Assembly (NCBI GenBank): GCA_030680655.1
Contig: JAUXUZ010000428.1
Location: forward strand, 1 to 20,610
Origin: Phycisphaerales bacterium
Lineage (GTDB): Bacteria; Planctomycetota; Phycisphaerae; Phycisphaerales; UBA1924
DNA: 20,610 nt
Reading direction: 5' to 3'
The translations under genes and the position numbers were made by a program. The notes under the pieces were generated by a model, which was not told where the DNA came from, ran no database searches, and worked only from the letters and a program-made list of their open reading frames with translations. Shown here in pieces: positions 1 to 8,800 of the stretch; the first letter of the stretch is position 1; every line of letters begins with the position of its first letter.

Positions 1-134
1 CCTACACGTTCTTTATCGACGCCGAAGGGCACCAGGCCGACGAGCACGTTGCCAGAGCGCTCTCCGCTGCGCGCAAGCACTGCAAGGAACTCCACGTCCT
101 GGGCAGCTACCCGCGGTCGAGGCGCATCCTCTGA
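1..134 (+). CDS. pheA: Prephenate dehydratase (C-terminal fragment, ACT domain)
   Basis: Only the last 43 codons are inside the window, read in the frame starting at base 3 and ending at a TGA at 132-134. The peptide starts YTFFIDAEGH and ends LHVLGSYPRSRRIL. This is the typical end of the ACT regulatory domain of prephenate dehydratase or of the chorismate mutase-prephenate dehydratase P-protein: a YxFFxDxEGH strand, a helix, then a VLGSYPR strand. The enzyme converts prephenate to phenylpyruvate in phenylalanine synthesis, and the ACT domain normally binds phenylalanine for feedback control. The catalytic part lies to the left of the window, so it cannot be said whether a chorismate mutase domain is fused. 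The gene is convergent with the DUF3224 gene, with a palindromic repeat between them. Confidence 0.88.
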   Translation, partial: YTFFIDAEGHQADEHVARALSAARKHCKELHVLGSYPRSRRIL

Positions 135-136
135 CA

Positions 137-205
137 AGCCCTTCTCCCAGCTCCGCTGGGAGAAGGTGGCCGAGGCTCGGCGAGGCCGGATGAGGGTGCC
201 TTGGT
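137..205. repeat. REP-like dispersed palindromic repeat
   Basis: An 11-bp perfect inverted repeat (140-150 CCTTCTCCCAG, 156-166 CTGGGAGAAGG) is followed by a second small hairpin (GCCGAG at 169-174, CTCGGC at 176-181) and ends in GGATGAGGGTG. The layout of CCTTCTCCC stem, GGCCG-rich stem and GATGAGGGTG end matches the style of dispersed intergenic repeats common in GC-rich bacteria. It sits between the convergent ends of pheA and the DUF3224 gene, where it could also stop transcription from both sides. No second copy is visible in this window, so the dispersed nature is inferred. Confidence 0.6.
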
Positions 206-212
206 TTGACGC

Positions 213-623
213 TCACGGGGCCAGCGTGTACGCAAAGTCGTACTCGTGATTGCCCGCGACCATCGTGATGGTGAACGTCCCCGACAGCCCGACGAGCTCG
301 TCGGTCCCTGAGTCGGGGACGACAGCGATCGATTGCTGCGGCACACCGCGGCTCATCGTTGAGCTGTGTTGAAGGATGAAGCTCCCCTTTTTCCCGTCGA
401 GCGAACCCGTCACCCGCTCCACCGCCACGTACCCCGCCGATCCCTTCACCCCAGCCCCGCCGAACGCCGTGAGCATCTCGCCGACGCTTGTGCCCTCGAT
501 ACCGCCTGTGAACCGCTTGTTGATCGACATCCGCCCAAGCGAACCGTCGGGGCCGTCGACCCTCTGGTGAAGATCGGCCGGCGCGAGCTTTACATCGAAT
601 GTTCCGCGTGCGAGCTCGGCCAT
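213..623 (-). CDS. DUF3224 domain-containing protein
   Basis: This 136-residue protein spans a whole DUF3224 domain. It has the N-terminal ARGTFDVKL strand, a central RMSINKRFTGGIEGTSVGEML segment, an SAGYVAVERVTGSLDGKKGSF segment, and ends with a VVPDSGTDELVGLSGTF stretch and a YDFAYTL strand. The family is small and probably an all-beta barrel; its biochemical role is not established. There is no signal peptide, so it should be cytoplasmic. The start is supported by a GAGGAG site (ctcctc at 633-638) 9 bases upstream. It is the last of three minus-strand genes and may be transcribed with the carbonic-anhydrase-like gene 154 bp upstream, though that spacing also allows its own promoter. Confidence 0.88.
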   Translation of the reverse strand: MAELARGTFDVKLAPADLHQRVDGPDGSLGRMSINKRFTGGIEGTSVGEMLTAFGGAGVKGSAGYVAVERVTGSLDGKKGSFILQHSSTMSRGVPQQSIAVVPDSGTDELVGLSGTFTITMVAGNHEYDFAYTLAP

Positions 624-777
624 CGGTGGCGTCTCCTCGGCCGGCGATCAGCTGTGCCGCCGACTTTCGGGCCCAGGGGCGGTACTTAGGGGCAGACGGT
701 TTGGTTCACAACAACGACTTCGTCGTCTTCATCGACCTGTTCTTCTCTGGGTGCTGACCGTTCCGCGCGCGCGAATC

Positions 778-1236
778 TCAGGCCTCGACGCGCTCAAACT
801 GCACCTTGCCATCCAGGTTCCGCGCGAAGTACGCCTCGATGTTGTTCAGCCCCGTCACCCGGTTGGTAAACGCCGCGGCACGCACCAGGTCCGCCTTCTG
901 CACCAACTCCAGACGCGGCTCCTTCAACTCAAGGCGCGACGCATAGAACGCGCACGACTGGTGGGCGATCAGTACGACACGCTTGAGACCGTGCACCTCG
1001 ACCAGGAACTTCAGCTCGTCCATCACGCCCTGCTCTTCCAGGTGGGCCTGCGCGTGCCCCGCAAGGCACGCCGGCCCCCCCGGCAGCGTCACACGGTCGT
1101 ACCGGGGCAGCTTCAGGCCCTGCTCGAGGAAGTCATCAAAGTGCTCGCCCATACGTCCATCTGAGCAGTAGATCGCCGCCGCATGGATGCGGGCAGAGTT
1201 GTACGGGAGCCGGCTTTCGTAGGGGGGCTGTGGCAT
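778..1236 (-). CDS. Short beta-carbonic-anhydrase-like protein
   Basis: The 152-residue protein carries the metal-site signature of beta-class carbonic anhydrases. CSDGR (C24, D26, R28) gives the first zinc cysteine and the Asp-Arg dyad, and HQSC (H92, C95) gives the other two ligands. Active members hydrate CO2 to bicarbonate. The protein is shorter than the usual 190-230 residues, and an LPGGPACLAGH segment lies where typical enzymes have an RNxAN-type loop. Activity is therefore uncertain, and it may belong to a separate branch of the superfamily. The reading frame stays open far upstream, but an AAGGA ribosome site (tcctt at 1244-1248) sits 7 bases before this ATG and the homologous part starts here. 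It lies between the membrane-protein and DUF3224 genes on the same strand. Confidence 0.82.
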   Translation of the reverse strand: MPQPPYESRLPYNSARIHAAAIYCSDGRMGEHFDDFLEQGLKLPRYDRVTLPGGPACLAGHAQAHLEEQGVMDELKFLVEVHGLKRVVLIAHQSCAFYASRLELKEPRLELVQKADLVRAAAFTNRVTGLNNIEAYFARNLDGKVQFERVEA

Positions 1237-1388
1237 ATGGAGTTCCTTCGCAGGCGCAGCCACAACCACGGGCGACCGGCCGGCGCGCGCTGAGTTCTGC
1301 TGGGGCATGCGGCATATTAACACACCGGGCCTCACCTCAACGGAGAGGTAAGCGCCACCCGGCTTCTCGCTTGCTCGCCTCGGCCCGG

Positions 1389-2555
1389 TCAATCCTCGTC
1401 GTCTGCGTCGGCCTTCCGCTTGCGCTTCTTCTTCCCTTTGGCTGATGCTCCGCCCTTTGCCTTGCCCGGCATCAGGCCGTACCACTGGCACGCAACGCCG
1501 ATCACGGCGATCACCAGCCACACCGCGATCCAGCCGCCCGCGGAGAGCCCTTGAAGCGAGAGCCCCGTCGGTGTCTTGTTCCCAAACCCCGGCACGCTCC
1601 ACGCCATCCCCAGCCAGAGCGCGGCGGGCAACCAGATCGCGGCCCCTGCAAGAGCGGTCACCGCGCCCGCCGACCAGGCGGGCAGCATCAACCCCAGAAC
1701 CGTCCCGGCGAAGATCCCCACGCCGGTTGCGCCGATGATCCAAGGTCGGTTCTTTGCGGGTACCGAATCCCACCACGTGCCCCACGTGTTCCGCGCTGCG
1801 CTCCAGAACGTTCCGACGCGCTCGACGGCTCCTTCACCGACCGCGCCCTCAACACGCTCAACCACCGCGCCGGCAACATTTGAGTTGCCTCCCTTTGCAC
1901 GTTGATCGGCTTCGCCAGAGGCGGGTCGCTTGACCGTCGTCGGCTTCCCCTCTCGCGTTGGCGTCACGGTGCGGGGCTTTGTAGCGACAGGTTTTCCACG
2001 GATTACCCCCGGGTTCTCCACATCGGCGCCTTCGGGGCCGCGATAGGGCTCAGGCAGGGGTTCTACGCGGGGGTCCCACCGGGCCGGAGGAGGGATGTAC
2101 ACCGGCTGTTCGCCGCCGCCGATCTGGCCAGGAATGTCAGGTTGTTGTACGGTGAGTGCGGCGGATTCGAACTGAGCAGAAGCAGGAAGTGTGAGAGCCG
2201 TTCCAAGAACTGCGGCCGCCGCGACGCCGCAGCCCGCCCCGATCGCAGAACCGAACGTGATCGCGGTTGCCACCTGATAAAGCAGGAGCGCGACAGTCAG
2301 GCCACAGGCGGCACCGCCAAGCAACCCCAGATAGGGGGAGATGTTCAGGGTTGGAATCAAGACAGGTAACACGAGAAACCCGAGCAACCCGCCGACCCCC
2401 AGGCCGATCAGGATCGTGACGGGTCGGATGAGCCGCCTCCCGGCAAGCCAGAGCGCCAGACCGGCCATGAGCGCCAGGCCGACGGGGATCTGAACCAGCC
2501 AGGGCAGGTTCTCGAGTGCATCAGGCAGGAGCGCGGCGAGTGTCATGGAGGGCAT
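1389..2555 (-). CDS. Multi-pass membrane protein with Pro-rich central region and lysine-rich tail
   Basis: The 388-residue protein has two hydrophobic blocks. The first has about four segments (residues ~23-39, 45-68, 75-95, 98-124) rich in glycine motifs such as GLGVGGLLGF and GSAIGAGCGV. The second has about three (~271-290, 295-315, 340-360). Between them, residues ~125-265 are polar and proline-rich and include a basic TKPRTVTPTREGKPTTVKR stretch. The C-terminus is strongly charged (KGKKKRKRKADADDED). The Gly-patterned first block recalls TM7SF3/TMEM198-type (DUF4203) membrane domains, but that is only a resemblance. The start has an AGGA site 8 bases upstream (tcct at 2564-2567); a second ATG lies three codons in. 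It is transcribed away from the giant gene. The function is not recognised. Confidence 0.78.
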   Translation of the reverse strand: MPSMTLAALLPDALENLPWLVQIPVGLALMAGLALWLAGRRLIRPVTILIGLGVGGLLGFLVLPVLIPTLNISPYLGLLGGAACGLTVALLLYQVATAITFGSAIGAGCGVAAAAVLGTALTLPASAQFESAALTVQQPDIPGQIGGGEQPVYIPPPARWDPRVEPLPEPYRGPEGADVENPGVIRGKPVATKPRTVTPTREGKPTTVKRPASGEADQRAKGGNSNVAGAVVERVEGAVGEGAVERVGTFWSAARNTWGTWWDSVPAKNRPWIIGATGVGIFAGTVLGLMLPAWSAGAVTALAGAAIWLPAALWLGMAWSVPGFGNKTPTGLSLQGLSAGGWIAVWLVIAVIGVACQWYGLMPGKAKGGASAKGKKKRKRKADADDED

Positions 2556-2899
2556 CGAGCGGTTCCTGAGTTTGGGAAGTGGGGGACGACAGTTGAGAGC
2601 GCAGGAAACCTCTACGCATCGACCGGGCGCTCGGCGGGGGGTGAGATTTGGCGGGCCTGCGGACGAGAATCGCGTGGCTGAGAACGGGGGGAATACCCCG
2701 ATCATTCGGGGTTTGCGGTTGGGCCAAGTCCTTGGTAGCATTGAACTTCTGCCGCAATGGGTGCCTGTGCGCATCGTTTGCCAGTGGAGCGCGCGAACCA
2801 GGGCAACCTGGGCGGGCGTGGCGACGAATAGTGGTTGACAGGGACACCCGCGCCTGCGGTGCGCCCACTTACTCGATGGGTTTCGGTTCGGGAGCTGCC
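2556..2899. promoter_or_regulatory. Divergent intergenic region
   Basis: These 344 bases separate the start of the membrane-protein gene (minus) from the start of the giant gene (plus), so promoters for both should lie here. An open reading frame continues upstream of the giant start through this stretch, but it looks non-coding. The clearest structure is the palindrome at 2695-2712. A TTGACA hexamer occurs at 2835-2840, but no convincing -10 box follows at the right distance. A GGGAG ribosome site for the giant gene lies at 2890-2894, 5 bases before its ATG. Confidence 0.6.
2695..2712. promoter_or_regulatory. Perfect 7-bp inverted repeat, possible operator
   Basis: ACCCCGA and TCGGGGT flank a 4-base TCAT spacer. 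The element sits roughly midway between two divergent genes, 140 bp from the membrane-protein start and about 190 bp from the giant-gene start, which is compatible with a repressor or activator site. It could also fold as a small hairpin followed by TTTG, so a weak terminator is an alternative. Confidence 0.35.
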
Positions 2900-5800
2900 A
2901 TGAAGAAAGTTCAGCAACTGTTCAACACTGTCCGCCGCGGCCTCTTCGGGAGCGGTGCCAAGAGCGTCTCTCCGCTCGGCCTGGTGACACGAGCGGGCAG
3001 GATGGCAGGGGCTGACAGCGATGCGCTGATGGAGCAGCTTGAGAAGCGTGAGTATCTGTTCGTGCTCACCGTTGATCAGGCAAACCCGACGTTCCAGGCC
3101 GACCCTGCTCGCCCCAACTACGGCACGGTGACGGCGAACTTCGCGTACTTCCTGCCGTTCCTCCGCAGCGACCTCCCGGCGATCGGCGATCCCGCCGCGT
3201 TCCCCTCCAGCGGGGTGGGAGATGCGACCAGCGCCGGTCCCGGCATCGTGTTTGGACCGACCGACCCGGTTACGCTCGACACGTTCGCGCTGCCGCGCAA
3301 CCGCATGTCCGCGTGGCTTGAGGCGCGGATGGCCGGCGTGCAGATCACGCTCTACGGGCGCTTCCAGGACGACCCCAACACGCCGGCGGTCGAGCTCCCC
3401 ACCAGCATCCAGATCTTCGACCTGTACGGGCGCGACATGCAGCAGCGTCTGGACATCGGCCGCCCCAGCCCGGTGCTGGGCCTCCTCGACCTGGGCGTTG
3501 ACAACGGCCGACCGGCGGGCCCGGGCAACAACCCGGTGGCGATCCCCCCGACGGCGCACGATCAGGTTGACCCTGACGATGTCGAGGCGATCGGCGACCG
3601 CGGCGACCTCGTCGGCACGCTGCCGCTGTTCAATCAAAATGGCTTAGATCCAGCGATCGGCGACGGCGTGCCCGACATGAACGACGGGCTGGGCATGATC
3701 GTGTTTATCAACTCTGACCCGAACGTGCGGCTCGGCATGGTCTCGGGCCAGGCCGTTCGTATCACGGATCAGGCCTCGTTTGATCGCAGCGACATCGTCG
3801 ACTTCGACACGTTCTACGGCATCGACATCCCCGAGGGTCTCGACGGGCTGACCGACTGGTGGGACGAGCAGGGGTTCGGCTTCGGCATGATCCCCGGCAG
3901 CAACCCGCCCGACGTCTCGGGCCTGCCGGCGTTTGGTGGCTCGATCCTCTTCGGTGCGCCGTTCATCCGCGACAACACCGACAGCATCACGTACTTCGGC
4001 TTCGACAACAACAACCCGCGCCCAGCCGTGCTCTCCGCGCTGCCCGCCAACCCGCTTGTGCTGAACTTCACAAGCCAGCAACTCGCCAGCGGCCCCCTGA
4101 CGATTGACGGCGTCACGATCAACACGCCCATCGTGGGCATCCGCACGCTCCGCGCCGACCAGGCCGTCGGCTCGATCAACGTGCCCGGCATCATGATGGG
4201 CACCGTGAACGTAAGCGGCTCGCTCGGGCTCTTCTTTGCGCAGCACATGCTCGGCACGATGAACGTGACCGGCGATGTCGGCCAGATCTATGTCGGCGGC
4301 ACACTCGGCTACTGGGTGCGCGGCGACCAGATCGGCGATACGCAGAACCTCGACAACCTGCGTGGAACGGGCAGCTCGATCAACGTCGGCGGCAGGCTGG
4401 GGACGCTCTTTGTCGCCGGGCGCAGCCGGGCCAACGTGTTTGTCGTTGGCGACACACTCAACCCGCGCCAGCGCATCGAGGGCTCGGTTTACAACGAAGT
4501 CGAGACGATCTTCGGGATCGACCCGGCCATAGACGTCGGACTGATCGCCCCGACAATCAACACGGGCATCATCCGCGCCGGCGCGGGCATGTACCGCAAC
4601 GACGGCTTCGCCACCGCCGAGTTCATCTTCTCCGGCCTCAGCGGCACCACGATCAACGGCTCGCTGGGCCTGATGGACCCGCTCAACGAGGAAGACGTCG
4701 CCGACTTCTACGCGTTCGCCGCCGACAGCGGGCGCACCGTGCAGTTCAACGTCATCTTCCCCAACCCGCTGGCGGCGCAGAACGCCGGCCAGGCCTACGT
4801 GCGGGTGTTTGACCAGAACGGCAACCTCGTCGCGACCCACCAGGGCGCGGGCGCCACGCCGGCCGACACGACCAACCCCACGCAGCCGCGCACGGGCTTC
4901 AACTTCCAGTTCCAGGCACAGTCAACTGGCGTGTACTACCTGGTGATCGGCACGCCCGGCGACGACAACTTCCAGTCGAGCCTGCAGTACACGATCACCA
5001 TGGCCGGTCAGGCCGCGACGACCCTTGGGCAGATGATCACCGGTGGCGGCATCGGCGGCTCGACGGTCTCGGTGCAGACCGGCGCGGTCGGTCGCATCAG
5101 CGGCGGCCAGGGCGTAATCGGCGGCGACGGTGCAGCCATTCGCGCCGAGAGCGACAACTCGGGCATCCCCGACGCGGACTACATCGACTCCGCAGGGTTC
5201 AACATCAGCGTGCCGACGATCTACAACTTCCAGGTTGGCGGCGACGTCGGCGGCGGCCTGTTCACCGCGTCGGGCGTCATCGGCGGCATCCAGATCGCCG
5301 GCGGCGTGATGGGTCTGACCATCAACGCTGCGCGCCAGCTCGGCAGCTTTGTTGTCGGCGGGCAGACCGGCGTGCAGGAAGTGACCAACCTCAGCCGCAC
5401 CGCCGGTCAGACCGGCGCGGTGGTGATCCGCACCGGCAGCAACGGCGTGCCGGGGCACATCGGGCTCCTGCAGTTTGGCGACCTTGTCCGCGGCGACCAG
5501 TTCACGCTGCAGACGTCCGCCGGGTCGTTCGTTGACGTTCTGGAAGTGCTCCAGGGCGGCTTCACGCAGCAGCAGGCCACGTTCAACCTCGGCCAGGGCT
5601 CCGACATCCGCTTCGCGAGCTTCCCCTCCGTGCGCCTGGCCAACCCCGGCCAGCAGGACATCGATTACTTCCTGCCGCTGATCGCCAACACCCCGCTGAC
5701 GCTGACTGACGACTCGGGTGTGACGTTCCGCATTACGGTGACGGGCAACGGCAGCTTCGGAACGCTCCGCGTCGCCCCTGCGGGCCAGCTCGGCGGTGTG

Positions 5801-8800
5801 ATCGTCGGCCGCATCGATGTGACGCTCGCCGGCAACGGCGATCTGATCATCTCGACGACCTCCGCGGGCTCGCTGGCGCTGGGCGAGATCAACGTGACCA
5901 CCCAGGGTGGCACCGGCAACGACGTCCGCTTCACGGGTCCCGCCGAGATCGACGTCCGCTTCCTCAGCATCAACGGCGTGATCACCGAGTTGAGCAACAC
6001 GACCCCCGACGGCGACCTGGTCTCGGTGGATGTGGGCGGCGTGCGCCGCGTGAACGTGTTCGGCAGCATCGGCTCGACGCGCACATACATGCTGAGCCCC
6101 GACGACGTTGCCATCCGCGTCAATCTGGTGCAGGGCCTCAGCCCGGTGGTCGGGTCGCCGATCGGCATCCCTGCGAACCTGATCAACGCGTGGGAGGCGG
6201 GCACAGACGTGCCGTTTGTCTTCGGCACCGCCGACGCCGACGAGCGTGCACTGGAAGACAGCGGCTCGCCCATCGACAACATCCTCAACGGCATCGTGAT
6301 CCGAACGGGCAACGTCGACTTGATCACCGCGCGCGGGTCCATAGGTGACGTGATCACCCAGGGCGGCAACGGCGGCACGGGCCAGGGCGGCAGGGTGCTG
6401 TCGATCATTGCCAACAACGACCGCGTGAACACCACCGGGCGCTTCGAGGGCATCACCGGCTCGATCTTCGTCGGCGAGATCAACTCGCTCGACGTCGGCG
6501 ACGGCGTGCTCGGGCCGGGCTCAACGCCCTTCGCCCGCGCGGGCGTCTTCGCGATCGACGATATCGTCACCGTCCGCGCCGGCTACCGCGTGCTGAACCC
6601 GGTGCTCACCGGTGCGCTGTTCATCGCGGGCAACGCCAACGCGGCCCCTAACGACAACAGCCAGGGCATCTCGAACCTGCTCATCCGGGGCGCCAGCCTC
6701 GACAGGGCGTTCGTGCACGTGGCCAACCTTGACAGCTGGTGGCGCTCCGCCCGTTACGGCGGCGACCGCGTCGAGCCATCCGGCAGCATCGCCAACGTCA
6801 CGATCACTAGCGGCAACGTGACCCGCACCGACTTCCACGCGCTGGCAATCGGTCGCATCTCGATCACCGGCGGGCGTTGGGACGCCAGCAGCGCCCAGGC
6901 CACCCTCAGCATCGGCTCGGTGAACGCCGACAGCTTCACCAGCAGCCTCAGCGACCGCGACCCCCTGCAGTTCTACTTCAACCAGATCCGCGCGGGCCTC
7001 GACGTGACGACGATCCGCGTCAACAACGTCGCGGTGGGCAACATCGAAGACCTGTTCGTCAGCGCCGGGCGTAACAACACGGCGGTGTCGGCCCACGACA
7101 TCATCCGCAGCAACATCAGCATCCGCGGCAACGCGGGCACGTTCACCGTGCGCGGTGACATCAGGGCTTCGGCCATTGGCTCGGGGCGCCTGGCCTCGAT
7201 GCAAGTGACCGGCGACATCACCGCCAGCACGATCTCCATCAGCGGCGCGATCCTCAACTTGACCGCCGGCGGCAGCATCGTCAACACCGAGATCGTCTCC
7301 AGCGGCCCCGACGGGCGGATCAACAACCTGACGGCCGTCGGCGGCATGACCGGCACCGTGACAAGCAGCGGCCCCATCGGTACGATCAGGACCACCCGCG
7401 GCGACATCAACCTGGCGATCACCACCACCGATCCCACAGACGGCAGCATCAACTCGATCACCTCCGGCCGTGACCTGGTGCTGCGCCTGGACCTGGCCGA
7501 CGGAACGACCGTCAACACCCTTCGCGCAGCCCGCCACATCGGCCGCCGCATGATCGACGGCACCACGCCGGACCTGATCGATGTCCCCGGCAACGTGCAG
7601 ACGATCATCGCCGGCGGCGTTGTGTACTCCGACGTTCGCGCCGGAGGGACTATCGGAACCGTGACCTCGGGGCGTGCGCTCGCCTACCTGCCCACCGCCG
7701 ACTACGCGACCGACGCGGTGATCACGGCCTCTGGTCGGATCACGACCGTCAACATCAACGGCGACTTCAATGGGTCGGTTGTCAGCTACAGCGGCGGAAT
7801 CGGCTCGGTGACGATCACCAACGGCTCGTTCCGCGCGGGCGACAGCCAGCGCTTCAACCGCATCGAGGCCCGCGACGGCGACATCACGTCGGTGCGCATC
7901 GTCAACGGGCACCTGCTCGGTGACATCCTCGCCCCGCAGGGGAGCATCCTCTCTGTCTTCATCACCGGCGGAGCGGTCTTCGGCGACATCGGCATCAACC
8001 CCACGCTCTTCGCAGCAGCGCCCACCCAGACGGGCGTGCCGCTGGCTGAGCGCCGCACGCAGCTCCCGCCGGGCGCAACACCCACCGGCGGTCGCGACGG
8101 CCCGATCATCGCAGCCGGCGTCAACATCGGCACCATCACCACTACCGGCGGCATCTTCGAGGCCTCGATCTCCGCCGGGCGCACGATCAACTCGATCACG
8201 GTCGGGCGTGGCATCGACGATCAGGGCGCGGTCCCGACCACCGACCAGGCAACGTTTATCATCGCGGGTGATCGCATCACCACGCTGACGGTCAACCAGC
8301 TCGCCCAGGGCACGTTTGTTGGCGCGGGCGTCACTGCGCTTGGTGACAACGCGCAGCCCGGCGGCATCGGCGCCGACGCCGACACCGTCAAGAGCGGCAC
8401 CGTGGGCACCGTGAACTTCCGAGCCGGCACCGACGGCGTCACCGTCTCGGCCGGCCTGGTGGCCGGCGCCGACGGCCTCTTCAACACCCTCGACGACATG
8501 GTCGCCCCGGGCATCAGCGAGGTCTCGCGCGTGACCGTCGTCGGCACCGCCAGCAACACCGCCGTGCTCACCGACAGCGGCACGCCGATCGTCTCCGCCA
8601 ACCTCCTCGTCGGCACGAACACGGTGGGCGGCCAGGCGCTGCCGGTTGCCGAAGGGTTCGCGCTCGCCGCCGGGGCCATCCCCGGTGTGAACGTCCCCGT
8701 CACCAGCGCCGGGATCATCGTGACCATCGGCGGACAGCTGCGCCGCGTGGTCTTCACCGGCGCCGGCACGGCAACCTATACCGCGGCGAACGTGCCCGGT

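Noticed and set aside
680..777. Small minus-strand peptide ending DEDDEVVVVNQTVCP after the carbonic-anhydrase-like gene
   Set aside because: The frame has no ATG or GTG start with a ribosome site and begins inside the end of the upstream gene; most likely chance.
1237..1785. Upstream extension of the carbonic-anhydrase-like frame
   Set aside because: It overlaps the end of the membrane-protein gene in another frame, and the AAGGA site and homologous sequence both begin at 1236.
2835..2840. TTGACA as a -35 box for the giant gene
   Set aside because: The hexamer is perfect, but the bases 16-19 further on are GC-rich with no -10-like sequence.
2648..2899. Upstream extension of the giant reading frame by 84 codons
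   Set aside because: The frame is open only by chance in GC-rich DNA. The region is the divergent promoter gap, and the ATG at 2900 has a GGGAG site and an MKK start.
6521..7912. 463-codon open frame antisense to the giant gene
   Set aside because: The predicted protein is a low-complexity D/R/V/A/G-rich shadow of the repeat codons, with no recognisable domain or ribosome site.
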